NCBI RefSeq assembly: GCF_001536285.1
Contig: NZ_FAOZ01000007.1
Location: 323,360-387,359 of the forward strand
DNA length: 64,000 nucleotides
From: Parafrankia irregularis
GTDB taxonomy: Bacteria > Actinomycetota > Actinomycetes > Frankiales > Frankiaceae
Reading direction: 5' to 3'
Below, in pieces: positions 1 through 9,326 of this stretch. Every line of letters begins with the position of its first letter. The stretch's first letter is position 1. A program made the position numbers and the translations under genes. Under the pieces are notes generated by a model. It made no database searches and had not been told where the DNA came from. It was given only the letters and a program-made list of their open reading frames with translations.

Positions 1-2
1 CC

Positions 3-242
3 GGCGGGCCTGCGGGCCCAGCCGCCGGCGGCGGGCGTTCCGGGGGCGAATCGTCCCGTGGCGGGGCGGGATCGGCGCCGCCACCAGGGCAGGAGCAGTC
101 CGGGGCGGCCGAGACCGGCGGCGGTGCCTCGCCGGCGTCCACCGGCCCGCTGGCGCTGCCCGCGCCGGGCGCGGCCGCGACCAGCCCCCGGCGGGCACCG
201 GTCGGGCGCACCTTCTGCCCCAGGCCGACACATCGGCGGTGA
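3..242 (+). CDS. Possible C-terminal tail of a gene entering from the left (partial)
   Basis: The frame is open from the window edge to a TGA. It encodes a low-complexity Gly/Ala/Pro/Ser-rich tail ending in a short basic stretch. No domain is visible, and other frames are also open because of the GC content, so it could be non-coding. If real it is the disordered end of a longer protein. Confidence 0.25.
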   Translation, partial: GGPAGPAAGGGRSGGESSRGGAGSAPPPGQEQSGAAETGGGASPASTGPLALPAPGAAATSPRRAPVGRTFCPRPTHRR

Positions 243-456
243 TATCCGTCCCGGGACGGCGCGCATTCGGTCCCGGGCTGCACGGGAACTTTCGACCACG
301 CGAATCCGCCGACGGGGTGCGGGCGATCTCCACGCCCGCACCCCGTCGGTATTTTCGGATGTTTCCTGCGCCGCCCGCGCGGGTGCCGGCCGGCACGGCC
401 GGGAAAGCTCGGGCGAGCGCCGCCGGAGAAGCCTGAGGCTGGTCCGGCGCCGGTAC

Positions 457-1305
457 TCACGGCAGCAGGCTGGAGCGGCGCGCGACATTCACCGCCGCGG
501 TGCGGTTGTGCACACCGAGCTTGTTCATGATGCTGCGCAGATACGCCTTCACCGTCTCCGGGCTGACCGCGAGCCGGCGGGCCGTCTCGGCGTTGGACAT
601 ACCCTCCGCGACGAGCCGCAGGACGTCGAGCTCACGCGGGGACAGCCCGAACGGCTGGGCGCGGGTCGGCGGCGCGGTGTCGGGGAACAGGTCCTCCAAC
701 AGGTCGCGTACCGCGATGATCCGCTCCCGCAGCGCCTGGTCGCTGGTCTGGTAGGTCAGCTCCTCCAGCTCGGAGTCGACCCGGCACAGCACCCGCAGCC
801 GGGACGCGCCCGGGGTGGCCGCGGCGCCGTCCGCCCGGGCGGTCGTCGTGCGATCGGCCAGCATGGCCTCGAACCGGCGGGCGACACCGAGCGCGGTCTC
901 CACCGCGGCCGGCGGCACCGGATTGTCGGCCCGCACCCCGCAGTACAGCACCGCGTGCACGATGCCGCCGGCGCGCACCGGTACGGCGACCACCGAGGAG
1001 ATGTCCTCACCCAGGACAGCCCAGTCGCGCTGGTCCTCGGTGTAGCGCGGGCGGGTGCCCGCGTCGATCACGACGGGCCGGCCCAGGGCCACCACCCGTC
1101 CGCCCACGCCGTGGCCCGGCGGCAGGGACATTCCGCGCAACGCGTTCGTGCGGTTCCCGTCGAGCGCGCTGATGGTCAGGTAGCGCGAGCGGGGGTCGAC
1201 CGATCCGCCATAGGCCAGATCGGCGCCGGTACGGGCGCGCAGCCGGGTGACGGCCCGAGGCAGCATCGCCTCGACCGAGCAGCCATCGGTAGTGCCCGAT
1301 GTCAT
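457..1305 (-). CDS. LuxR-family transcriptional regulator with GAF-like sensor domain
   Basis: A 282-residue protein. Residues about 20-150 look like a GAF-type sensor domain (ADLAYGGSVD... GVGGRVVALGRPVVI... ISSVVAVPVRAGGIVHAVLYCG). Residues 221-282 are a clear LuxR/GerE helix-turn-helix (LSPRELDVLRLVAEGMSN, then SPETVKAYLRSIMNKLGV). It should bind DNA through the C-terminus in response to a small ligand or redox signal at the N-terminus. The start is supported by AGAGGAAG a few bases upstream of the ATG. There is no phospho-receiver domain, so it is not a classical two-component regulator. The ligand and targets are unknown, and no gene nearby is an obvious target. Confidence 0.88.
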   Translation of the reverse strand: MTSGTTDGCSVEAMLPRAVTRLRARTGADLAYGGSVDPRSRYLTISALDGNRTNALRGMSLPPGHGVGGRVVALGRPVVIDAGTRPRYTEDQRDWAVLGEDISSVVAVPVRAGGIVHAVLYCGVRADNPVPPAAVETALGVARRFEAMLADRTTTARADGAAATPGASRLRVLCRVDSELEELTYQTSDQALRERIIAVRDLLEDLFPDTAPPTRAQPFGLSPRELDVLRLVAEGMSNAETARRLAVSPETVKAYLRSIMNKLGVHNRTAAVNVARRSSLLP

Positions 1306-2198
1306 CGTCTTCCTCTCGTCCGGGGGTCTCGCGGACTAAGAACGAACAAAACTCCGAAACGGCAAATGGTGCCGCCGGCCCGCCCGATTTCCGCGGTCTG
1401 AAGACGACCGAAGACAAGGCGGGGCAGCGAAACCGGCGTCGTGCCGTGCGGTGTCCACGCAGCCGGGTCGGCGTGGCCCTTTACGGCAGACAAATCTCCT
1501 TGCCGGGAATTGAGACTAGCAAGGGGATCTTCGTCCCGGCAATCCGCGCATTGTGCACCGTGGTGCCGAACGCGGGCAGTGAGGGTTGTGATCGGCCGCG
1601 GGTGTAGGGGGTGGCCCGGTGGCGCTGACCCGTGGTGACCCGGCGGGTGGGGGTGGCGCCGGAGGCGGTGGCCGGCCGGTGGTGGATCGCCGGATCGGGC
1701 CGCGCCCGGTCGCCGTGGCTTCCCGGTGGGCCGGGAAGCCGATGATCGGACGTTCGTCCTCCGTTGATATTGATCCGCTCCCCTGTCGGCCGATGGCCGT
1801 TCTTGCGGGTCGAGCGGTTGTCAGTTGTGTTTCCGATGATCGAAGTGTGGGAATGTGCGCCGGTGCGGTTGGGTAAAAACCGGTTCGGTGGGTCCAGGGT
1901 CGGGGCTGTGCCGACGTTGCCGTCGTCACCCCTGGTCGTGGGTGGGCGCCGGTGGGCGATCGTCGGTGCGATCCGTCGGCCGAGGCGGGCGAGGGTGTGC
2001 CGGCCTGCCGGTCGGCCGGTCCGTTCCGCTCGGTCACCGCGCCACCTCACAGGGCATCCACACCGAATGCGTGACCTACGCGGGAGGGCTGGAACAAAAG
2101 TGCCGGTTATCGACTGGTCGAAACGGGCGTGAACACTTCGGTGCCATGCCCGTTTTGCCTTTTGTCGAGATGGGGGTGCGCTGCCCCCGTGGGTTCAC
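1306..2198. other. Long intergenic region, no convincing gene
   Basis: About 0.9 kb lie between the divergent starts and ends of the LuxR regulator and the helicase. Open frames exist on both strands, but their translations are Arg/Pro/Thr-rich, lack domains and show no consistent codon bias. The part near 1310-1400 is relatively A-rich and probably holds the promoter of the LuxR gene. Nothing else was recognised. Confidence 0.5.
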
Positions 2199-2223
2199 GG
2201 ACCCCGCGGGGCCCGCGGGGTCC
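2199..2223 (-). terminator. GC-rich hairpin after the Ski2-like helicase
   Basis: A 12-bp perfect stem (GGACCCCGCGGG pairing with its complement around a single central base) begins 15 bases past the helicase stop codon. A second short GC hairpin lies at 2172-2188. There is no clear U tract, as is common in actinobacterial terminators. Confidence 0.5.
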
Positions 2224-2237
2224 GCGCACCCGAAGGT

Positions 2238-4961
2238 CTACAACTGGTCGACCGCCGTCACGCGCACGACGGCCGTTCCCGCCTCGTCGGAGGCGGCGAG
2301 ATCCACCTCGGCGCTGATTCCCCAGTCGTGGTCGCCGGCCGGGTCGTCGAAGATCTGGCGAACCGTCCAGCGGTCGGCGGCGGTGGTGACGAGCAGCAGG
2401 CCCGGGCCACGCGCGTCCGGCCCCGTGCCGATCTCGTCGTGCTCGGAGTAGTAGCCCTCCAACGCCTCCTGCCAGGCGTCGGCGTCGAAACCGGCGGCGG
2501 CGTCGAGCTCGCCGAGCAGGTCGTGGCGGCGCAACGCGGCCAGCTCCACCCGGCGGAACAGCGCGTTGCGCACCAGCACCCGAAACGCACGGAGGTTCGC
2601 CGTGACCGCCGTGGTGCGCTCCACCAGCGCGATCGCCGCGCCGGCGGAGGCGTCGGGGGCGGCGGTCGGATCGCGCAGCGCCTCCCACTCGTCGAGCAGG
2701 CTGGAGTCGACCTGGCGCACCAGCTCCCCGAGCCACTCGGTCAGGTCACCGAGCTCCTCGGTGCGGGCCTCCTCGGGCACCGTCTGGCGCAGCGCCTTGA
2801 ACGCGTCCGCCAGATAGCGCAGCAGCAGCCCCTCGGAGCGGGCCAGACCGTAGAAGTCGACGTACTCCGCGAAGGTCATCGCCCGCTCGAAGATGTCCCG
2901 GGCGACCGACTTCGGTGCCAGCTCGTAGTCGTCCACCCACGGGTGCCCGCGCCGGTAGGTGGCCAGCGCGGCGTGCAGCAGCTCGTCCAGGGGCTTCGGC
3001 CAGGTGACCTCGTCGAGCAGCTCCATGCGCCGGTCGTAGTCCACGCCCTCGGCCTTCATCGCGGCCACCGCCTCACCGCGGGCCCGGAACTGCTGGGCCG
3101 ACAGGACCTGACGCGGGTTGTCCAGCGTCGACTCGAGCAGGCTCAGGACGTCGAGGGCGTAGCCGGGGGAGTCGCGGTCGAGCAGCTCGATCGCGGCCAG
3201 CGCGAACGGTGACAGCGGCTGGTTGAGCGCGAAGTCCAGCTGCAGGTCGCCGGTGAGCCGAACCGTGCGGCCGGTCTCGTCCGGCGTGTCGAGCTTCTCC
3301 ACCACCCCGGCGGCGAGCAGCGCCCGGTAGATCGCGATCGCGCGGTGGATGTGCCGGCGCTGCGCCGGGCGCGGCTCGTGGTTGTCGGTGAGCAGATGGC
3401 GCATGGCGGTGAACGCGTCACCCGGCCGGCTGACCACGTTGAGCAGCATCGAGTGGCTGACGGCGAACTGGGAGACCAGCGGCTCCGGCTCGGCGGCGAC
3501 GAGCCGGTCGAAGGTCGGCACGCCCCAGGAGACGAACCCCTCCGGTGGCTTGCGCCGCACGACCTTGCGCCGCTTCTTCGGGTCCTCACCGGCCTTCGCG
3601 AGCGCCTTCTCGTTCTCCACCACATGCTCGGGTGCCTGCACGACGACGTTGCCGACCGTGTCGAAACCGGCCCGTCCGGCCCGCCCGGCGATCTGGTGGA
3701 ACTCCCGCGCGGTCAGGATCCGGGTGCGGGTGCCGTCGTACTTCGACAGCGCGGTGAACACCACGGTCCGGATCGGGACGTTGATGCCGACCCCGAGGGT
3801 GTCCGTCCCACAGATGACCTTGAGCAGCCCCGCCTGCGCGAGCAGCTCGACGAGCCGGCGGTACTTCGGCAGCATCCCGGCGTGGTGCACGCCGATACCG
3901 TGCCGGACCAGGCGGGACAGCGTCCTGCCGAACCCGGAGGCGAACCGGAACCCGCCGATCATCTGCGCGATCGCGTCCTTCTCGGCGCGGGTCGACACGT
4001 TGATGCTCATCAGCGACTGGGCCCGTTCCAGCGCCGAGGCCTGGGTGAAGTGCACGACGTAGACCGGGGCCTGCCGGGTCTCGAGCAGCTCCTCGATCGT
4101 CTCGTGCAGCGGCGTGGTGACATACCGGTGGAACAGCGGGACGGGCCGCTGCGCCGAGCGCACGACCGCCGTCGGTCGGCCGGTGCGCCGGGTCAGGTCC
4201 TCCTCGAACCTGGTGACGTCGCCCAGCGTCGCCGACATGAGCAGGAACTGGGTGTTCGGCAGCTCGATCAGCGGCACCTGCCAGGCCCAGCCCCGGTCGG
4301 GGTCGGCGTAGTAGTGGAACTCGTCCATGACGACCTGACCCACATCCGCCTCCGCGCCGTCGCGCAGGGCGATGTTCGCCAGGATCTCGGCGGTGCAGCA
4401 GATGATCGGCGCGGTCTCGTTGACCGAGGCGTCGCCGGTCATCATGCCGACGCTGGCGGCGCCGAACACCGCGCACAGCGCGAAGAACTTCTCCGACACC
4501 AGCGCCTTGATCGGCGCTGTGTAGAAGGTGCGCCGGCCCCAGCCGAGCGCGGCGAAGTGCGCGCCGGTCGCCACCAGGCTCTTCCCGCTGCCGGTCGGCG
4601 TCGCCAGGATGACGTTCGAGCCGCTGACCACCTCGATGAGCGCCTCGGTCTGCGCCGGGTAGAGGGTCAGGCCCTGGTCAGCCACCCAGGCACCGAACGC
4701 GTCGAACAGCGCGTCCGCGTCCGCGGGTGTGTCGGCATCGCGACCGGCCGGCAGCCGCGAGGTCAGCGTCGTGACCGTCGATTCTGTGGCGGGCGAGGTG
4801 CTGGCGGGCGGGTCGCTCGCGGGCGAGGCGGCGGGCGAGACGGCGACGGGTGGCTGGCTGTGCTGCGTCATGGTGCTCTCGATCGTGCCGTACGGACCGG
4901 CTGGCCGGGGCGGCGGCGTGCCTGCCGGCGCTGGACGGGTTGGCTGTGACGGAGTCGTCAC
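2238..4961 (-). CDS. Ski2-like DEAD/DEAH-box RNA helicase with DUF3516-type C-terminus
   Basis: A 907-residue superfamily 2 helicase. Motif I is ATPTGSGKS (about 120-128), motif II DEFH (213-216), motif III SAT (243-245), and motif VI contains QIAGRAGRAGFD. The HHAGMLPKYR and GTDTLGVGINVP motifs are typical of Ski2/Mtr4-like helicases. The long region after the helicase core matches the actinobacterial DUF3516 layout. It is probably involved in ATP-dependent RNA remodelling or decay in the cytoplasm. Residues 1-80 are a Pro/Ala/Ser-rich tail, so translation could instead begin at the ATG at 4871. It stands alone as a transcription unit. The family assignment is confident; the substrate is unknown. 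Confidence 0.92.
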   Translation of the reverse strand: MTTPSQPTRPAPAGTPPPRPAGPYGTIESTMTQHSQPPVAVSPAASPASDPPASTSPATESTVTTLTSRLPAGRDADTPADADALFDAFGAWVADQGLTLYPAQTEALIEVVSGSNVILATPTGSGKSLVATGAHFAALGWGRRTFYTAPIKALVSEKFFALCAVFGAASVGMMTGDASVNETAPIICCTAEILANIALRDGAEADVGQVVMDEFHYYADPDRGWAWQVPLIELPNTQFLLMSATLGDVTRFEEDLTRRTGRPTAVVRSAQRPVPLFHRYVTTPLHETIEELLETRQAPVYVVHFTQASALERAQSLMSINVSTRAEKDAIAQMIGGFRFASGFGRTLSRLVRHGIGVHHAGMLPKYRRLVELLAQAGLLKVICGTDTLGVGINVPIRTVVFTALSKYDGTRTRILTAREFHQIAGRAGRAGFDTVGNVVVQAPEHVVENEKALAKAGEDPKKRRKVVRRKPPEGFVSWGVPTFDRLVAAEPEPLVSQFAVSHSMLLNVVSRPGDAFTAMRHLLTDNHEPRPAQRRHIHRAIAIYRALLAAGVVEKLDTPDETGRTVRLTGDLQLDFALNQPLSPFALAAIELLDRDSPGYALDVLSLLESTLDNPRQVLSAQQFRARGEAVAAMKAEGVDYDRRMELLDEVTWPKPLDELLHAALATYRRGHPWVDDYELAPKSVARDIFERAMTFAEYVDFYGLARSEGLLLRYLADAFKALRQTVPEEARTEELGDLTEWLGELVRQVDSSLLDEWEALRDPTAAPDASAGAAIALVERTTAVTANLRAFRVLVRNALFRRVELAALRRHDLLGELDAAAGFDADAWQEALEGYYSEHDEIGTGPDARGPGLLLVTTAADRWTVRQIFDDPAGDHDWGISAEVDLAASDEAGTAVVRVTAVDQL

Positions 4962-5110
4962 GCTCGTCCCATCTACGGGCGGAGGTCCCCGGCGACCAGG
5001 GTCTGTGTCCCGGTGTGTACCGTCCGTTGGTCCCGGCGTGAGATTGCCGCCCCACCTACCGGCATCCGGCGACAGGCCGCTATGTCCTGTTTGCGGTTAG
5101 CGTCTGCGAG

Positions 5111-5353
5111 GTGGATGAGCTCCCTCTGCTCGTCGGGTCGGGTGACATCGCCCGCGCGCTGGGCGTGACCCGACAGGCTGTCGATCACCGTTTGCGCAGT
5201 GATCCGGCGGCGCCCGCGGCCGCGGGGGTCGTGAACCGGACCTCTGCCTGGAACGGGACCCGGATCTGGTGGCGTGAGGATGTCGACCGGTGGCTGAACC
5301 TGGAGCCCGACCGGTGGCATCGCCTGCTCGCCTCGACCGTGCGGGGCGGGTGA
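5111..5353 (+). CDS. Small helix-turn-helix DNA-binding protein
   Basis: An 80-residue protein containing a helix-turn-helix of the AlpA/MerR-like excisionase type (LLVGSGDIARALGVTRQAVDHRLRSD, about residues 6-31), followed by WWREDVDRWL, the usual end of such 'winged' small regulators. It starts at GTG and is divergent from the Ski2-like helicase. Proteins of this kind act as small transcription factors or prophage excisionases. No phage genes are adjacent, so a chromosomal regulator is more likely. Its target is unknown. Confidence 0.7.
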   Translation: MDELPLLVGSGDIARALGVTRQAVDHRLRSDPAAPAAAGVVNRTSAWNGTRIWWREDVDRWLNLEPDRWHRLLASTVRGG

Positions 5354-5398
5354 TCGGCGGTGGGCTGACCGTCCGGCCGCCGGTGCGTCCACCCGGCA

Positions 5399-5422
5399 CA
5401 AGATAGTCAACGGCGTTGACGC
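5399..5422. promoter_or_regulatory. Palindromic operator-like site GTCAAC-N3-GTTGAC (copy 1)
   Basis: A perfect 15-bp palindrome (5406-5420) sits in a longer conserved context, CAAGATA before it and GC after it. The same context recurs at 17438-17461, and the palindrome core recurs in front of the TetR gene at 16380. On the minus strand the motif is followed directly by TATCTT, which resembles a -10 box. It is probably a TetR operator or a dispersed repeat. Confidence 0.55.
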
Positions 5423-5659
5423 CGTCGTGCGTCAATAGATGATCTTTAATTTTCCTCTCCGTCCCGGGACGCGGCCCCGGTGCCCCGCCCCGGGACGGAC
5501 CGATCCATGCGGGCGCGACGACCTTCCGGAGCCCGCAGGGTCGAGGTCGGGTGGACGCGAACCGGTCCGCACGGCCGCCTACCGGCGATCCCACACCGCG
5601 AGCGCCCCCCAGTTCCCCGCAAAACCGGCTCCGTTTCGCCTGGTGGCCCGCAAGGAAGA
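5423..5659. other. Intergenic region, nothing recognised
   Basis: This stretch lies between the palindrome and the hairpin that follows the HelD gene. It begins AT-rich (around 5430-5458) and then becomes ordinary GC-rich DNA. The open frames here lack coding character. Confidence 0.4.
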
Positions 5660-5691
5660 AGGATTTTGGTCGTTCGGGCGACCAAAATCCT
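5660..5691 (-). terminator. Perfect 13-bp hairpin after the HelD gene
   Basis: AGGATTTTGGTCG pairs perfectly with CGACCAAAATCCT across a 6-base loop, 40 bases beyond the stop of the minus-strand HelD gene. The stem is unusually AT-rich for the region, which suits an intrinsic terminator. Confidence 0.7.
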
Positions 5692-5730
5692 CCGCTCTTG
5701 CCACTCGCCGGCCGGGGCCGCCGGTGGCGG

Positions 5731-8466
5731 TCAGCCGCGGGGCCGCAGCCGGTCCAGCACCGCCGGCAGTTCCTCGACGTGCACCACACCGAGCTGGTTC
5801 GTCGGCCGGGTGAGCGCCACGTACAGGTCGCCGGCTCCCCGCGGGGACTCGGCGAGGATCCGTTCGGGCTCCACCACGATGACGGCGTCGAACTCCAGCC
5901 CCTTGGCCTCCCGTACGGTGAGCACCACCACCGGGTCCTCCGCGGCGGAGTCCTCACCGGCTGTCCCTGCCGTGCCTGCGGCGTCTGCGCGTGTCGTACC
6001 TGTTTCCGCGGTGCCCGGGTCGCCGGAGGCCGCCGGGCCGGCCGCGGCGGAGCCCACCAACCCGGCCAGCTGCTCCCGTCGCGAGGTCGGGACGATCACC
6101 GCCAGGCGCCCCCCGCCGCACGCGGCGTGCTCGTCAGCCACCAGCCGGGCCAGCCGCGGCTCCAGATCGGCCTCGGGGACCGCGAGGCGCCAGGGGACGT
6201 GCCCGGAGCGGCGCACCGATCGCGGCGCGCGCAACCCACGCCCCTGCATGGCCAGGACGTCGCCGGCCACCGCCATGATCTCCGCGCCGGTGCGGTAGTT
6301 CACCGTGAGCCGCTCCAGCACGAAACGCGTGCCGACGTAGGGGGCGAGCACCCGCGCCCACGAGGACGTCCCGGCCGCGTCGCCGGTCTGGGCGACGTCC
6401 CCGACGATCGTCATCGACCGGCTGGGGCAGCGCCGCATCACCATCCGCCAGGCCATCGCGGACAGCTCCTGCGCCTCGTCGACGATGACGTGCCCGAACG
6501 TCCAGCCACGGTCGGCGGCGGCGCGCTCGGCGGTGCTGCGGGTGTCGATCTCGGCGTGGCGTTCGCCGAAGCGGTCGGCGTCGATCAGGTCGGTGGCCAT
6601 CAGGACCTCGCCGTCGGGGTCCTCGGTGTCCCCGCGGGAGAGGATGTCGAGGACCCCGCCGGCGTACTCGGCCCGTTCGCGCCGTTCCAGCTGTTCGGCC
6701 ACCGCGGCGTCGATCGCCAGCCGGGGGTCGTCGCCGAGCAGCTCGGCGGCCTCGTCGAGCAGCGGGGCGTCCGCCGGCGTCCAGCCGCCGCCCGGCTCGC
6801 GGCGCAGGGCCGCCCGCTCGGCGGCGGTCAGGTCCGGCGCGGCACGGCGCAGCGCGTCGTCGTCGGCGAACAGGTCGGTGAGCAGGTCCTGCGGGGTGAG
6901 CAGCGGCCACAGGCCGTCGATCGCAGCGGCCAGGCGCGGGTCGGAGCTCAGGTCGCGGCGCAGGTCGGCGAGGTCGGCGGCGTCGAGGACCGGCTGGCTG
7001 GCCGCCGCGGTCGCCGCCGCCCGGGCCGCGCTCGCCCAGTCGGCGTCGTTGGCCTCGCTGTCGTCGAGGTTGTCACGGGCGGCGTCGGTGTCCGGCCAGA
7101 GCATGAAGTCGTCGACGAAGTCCGGTATGTCGACCTCGTCGATGGATGTCTCGTACCGGTCGGCGATCTGGCGGGTCAGCGCGGCGATCACTTCGCGGAC
7201 GAAAACCGGCCGGGCCAGGTTGTGCGGCCGCCCGGTGAGCCGGGCCGCGGCGCGGGCCGGGACGACGATCGTCTCGTCGAGGCGGGCGACCCCGTCCGCG
7301 ACGGTGATCTCCAGCGGGATGTCGGGCAGGCGCTGGCGGTCGCGCACCGCCGCGGTCAGGACGTCCACCATCGCCGACCGGCCCTTGACCGCCGCGGCGA
7401 GCGTGCTCTCGGGCTGCCGGCCGCGGATCCCGGGGAACAGGTCGCCGATCGTCGACAGCAGCACCCCGGTCTCGCCGAGCGAGGGCAGCACGTGCTCGAT
7501 GTAGCGCAGGAACGCCGGGTTCGGACCGATGATCAGCACTCCGCGGCGGGCGAGATGCTCGCGGCGGGAGTAGAGCAGGAACGCGGCCCGGTGCAGCGCG
7601 ACCGTGGTCTTCCCGGTGCCCGGGCCGCCGTCCACGACGAGGATTCCGTCCTGGTCGGAGCGGATGATGCGGTCCTGCTCCGACTGGATGGTCGCGACGA
7701 TGTCCCGCATCCGGCCGGTGCGGTGCGCGGCGAGGGTGTTCAGCAGCGCGGCCTCGCCGACCAGGGTGCCGCGGGCCACCTCCCCGGACGGGGTCTGTGC
7801 GGTCGCGGGGGACGCGGGGGACGCGGCCACGGTGGCCCAGGCCGCCTCCCTGTCCTCGGCCGCCTCCTCGGCTGTGTCCTCGGTGTCCTCGGCGGCGCCC
7901 AGGCCGTCGAGGGTGAGCAGACCCAGGACACCGTCGCCGAGCGCGCCGGTGTCGAGGGTCTCGTCGTCGAGGTGGGTCACCCGGCGCCCGACCGTGCGGA
8001 TGTGGCGCCGGCGGGCGACACCCAGCGGCGTCGCGCCGGTGGCCAGGTAGAACGGGCGCGCGGCCGGCGCGCGCCAGTCGATGAGCAGCGGGTCGTAGTC
8101 GGCGTCGGGATCGAGCAGGCCCATCCGGCCGATGTAGCGCCGCTCGCCGTCGGCCAGGTCGAGCCGGCCGAACATCAGCCGGTCGCGGACGGCGTCGACC
8201 CGGGTGAGCTGGTCGGCGTGGCGGGCGGCGACCGCGTCGCGGTCGGCCCGGGCGCCGGGCTCGGGATCGTCACGCAGGAGCGCCTCGGCCAGTCCGGCCG
8301 CGGCTGTGGCGCGCAGGCCGTCGAGCCGTTCGTGCAGCATGGTCAGGTAGCGTTGTTCCAGGGCCCGCTCGTCATCCGCATCCGCCTTCTGGTCCACCCG
8401 GGTCTCGTTGTGGTTCACCCGGGGCTCGTCGCGGGGTTCGAGTGAGTCGGCCGACCTGGCCGGCAC
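5731..8466 (-). CDS. helD: HelD/HelR-like RNA polymerase-associated superfamily 1 ATPase
   Basis: A UvrD/Rep-like protein of about 911 residues. Walker A is GGPGTGKT (about 280-287), then VDEAQELSAM (Walker B), VGDVAQTGDA, NYRTGAEI and REAKGLEFDAVIVVEPE. The N-terminal part (ALEQRYLTMLHERLDGLR... RYIGRMGLLD... PLLIDWRAPAARPFY) is diagnostic of HelD rather than a DNA helicase. HelD proteins bind RNA polymerase, remove it from nucleic acid and recycle it; some actinobacterial relatives (HelR) protect against rifampicin. The GTG at 8466 follows AAAGGA. The open frame extends to 8583, but that stretch has non-coding codon use. I see no rifampicin-associated inverted repeat upstream. Confidence 0.9.
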   Translation of the reverse strand: MPARSADSLEPRDEPRVNHNETRVDQKADADDERALEQRYLTMLHERLDGLRATAAAGLAEALLRDDPEPGARADRDAVAARHADQLTRVDAVRDRLMFGRLDLADGERRYIGRMGLLDPDADYDPLLIDWRAPAARPFYLATGATPLGVARRRHIRTVGRRVTHLDDETLDTGALGDGVLGLLTLDGLGAAEDTEDTAEEAAEDREAAWATVAASPASPATAQTPSGEVARGTLVGEAALLNTLAAHRTGRMRDIVATIQSEQDRIIRSDQDGILVVDGGPGTGKTTVALHRAAFLLYSRREHLARRGVLIIGPNPAFLRYIEHVLPSLGETGVLLSTIGDLFPGIRGRQPESTLAAAVKGRSAMVDVLTAAVRDRQRLPDIPLEITVADGVARLDETIVVPARAAARLTGRPHNLARPVFVREVIAALTRQIADRYETSIDEVDIPDFVDDFMLWPDTDAARDNLDDSEANDADWASAARAAATAAASQPVLDAADLADLRRDLSSDPRLAAAIDGLWPLLTPQDLLTDLFADDDALRRAAPDLTAAERAALRREPGGGWTPADAPLLDEAAELLGDDPRLAIDAAVAEQLERRERAEYAGGVLDILSRGDTEDPDGEVLMATDLIDADRFGERHAEIDTRSTAERAAADRGWTFGHVIVDEAQELSAMAWRMVMRRCPSRSMTIVGDVAQTGDAAGTSSWARVLAPYVGTRFVLERLTVNYRTGAEIMAVAGDVLAMQGRGLRAPRSVRRSGHVPWRLAVPEADLEPRLARLVADEHAACGGGRLAVIVPTSRREQLAGLVGSAAAGPAASGDPGTAETGTTRADAAGTAGTAGEDSAAEDPVVVLTVREAKGLEFDAVIVVEPERILAESPRGAGDLYVALTRPTNQLGVVHVEELPAVLDRLRPRG

Positions 8467-8675
8467 CGTTTCCTTTGACAACCCCAGCCCTCTCCGGTTA
8501 CTATCCCGCGTGGCGCGTTCTTTTTCGTGCGCCCGCGTCCCGGCTCTCAGCTTAGCCCAGGGTCGTTCTTTTCCCGTAGCCACACCCCGCGCAGGCAGGC
8601 CGCCGCACGGCCACGCGCGGGCTGGTCCACCAGCAGTGGTCTCCGGACGGCGGTTTTCTCAGCGCACGAGGCGGC

Positions 8676-9170
8676 TCAGCGCACGAGGCGGCGCAGTGCG
8701 GCGCGGGCGATCGGAGCGTAGGCGCGGATCGCCAGCGCGGGCGCGGTGATCCGCAGCCACGCCGAGGTCCCGCCGTCCAGGCAGGCGTCCACGCCGTGGT
8801 CGAGTTCGAGCCGCAGCGGGCCGACTCCCACCTGCCAGCTCCAGGTGCGGTCCGTCTCGTCGACCGCGGTGATGACGAACCGGGCCGTCGGCGGGAAGAG
8901 CCCGCGGATCCGGCCGCGCAGCCCGGGGAAGATCCGGACCTCGGTGGCCGGCGCCCTGCGGGCGCCCGGCCAGCCCGGGGGAGAGGGAGTGCCGCCGGCG
9001 CCGGAGCCCACCGGCACGGCCGCCTGGCGCCGTACGCCGACGGGGACGTCCGCCAGCGTGACGGCGTGGATCTGCGGCGCCCAGGTAGGCCAGGCCGCCG
9101 GCACGGCATACCGCTCCCAGCACACCTGCGGCGGCGCCGGCCCGGACGCGTCCAGGAAAACCACGCTCAC
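8676..9170 (-). CDS. START/SRPBCC-fold protein (polyketide cyclase-like)
   Basis: A 164-residue protein with the SRPBCC (Bet v 1-like) pattern: an N-terminal strand, WERYAVPAAWPTWAPQI near residues 18-35, then strands ending in LRLELDHGVDA and a long C-terminal helix (LAIRAYAPIARAALRRLV). Such proteins bind hydrophobic ligands in a cavity; many are annotated polyketide cyclase/dehydrase. It lies downstream of the phosphopantetheinyl transferase on the same strand, 141 bases away, so co-transcription is possible. The ligand cannot be inferred. Confidence 0.78.
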   Translation of the reverse strand: MSVVFLDASGPAPPQVCWERYAVPAAWPTWAPQIHAVTLADVPVGVRRQAAVPVGSGAGGTPSPPGWPGARRAPATEVRIFPGLRGRIRGLFPPTARFVITAVDETDRTWSWQVGVGPLRLELDHGVDACLDGGTSAWLRITAPALAIRAYAPIARAALRRLVR

Positions 9171-9294
9171 ACCTGCCCACGGTAGGCCGGGTGCGCCCGA
9201 ACTTCATCCGGCGCCCGCACCCTGCGCATCCACCTGTGGACGTAACGTCGGCATCGCCGTCGAGGTGGTAGCCAGCACGGCTGTGCCCGGCGTG

Positions 9295-9326
9295 GTCAGC
9301 AGCCGAAGGTGTCAGCAGCCGAAGGC
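9295..9326. repeat. Exact-unit 16-bp tandem duplication at the end of the PPTase gene
   Basis: GTCAGCAGCCGAAGG occurs twice in direct succession (period 16), spanning the stop codon of the phosphopantetheinyl transferase. One copy forms the last codons and the other lies just past the stop. It looks like a recent slippage duplication. Confidence 0.7.

Noticed and set aside
1481-2050. Minus-strand frame of 189 codons in the first long intergenic region
   Set aside because: The translation is Thr/Arg/Pro/His-rich with no fold or motif, and several frames on both strands are open at once.
5551-8445. Long plus-strand open frame (964 codons)
   Set aside because: It is antisense to the HelD gene, whose motifs are unambiguous; the plus translation is Gly/Arg/Val-rich low complexity.
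8467-8675. Possible rifampicin-associated element upstream of the HelD gene
   Set aside because: I searched by eye for the inverted repeat typical of HelR genes and did not find it.
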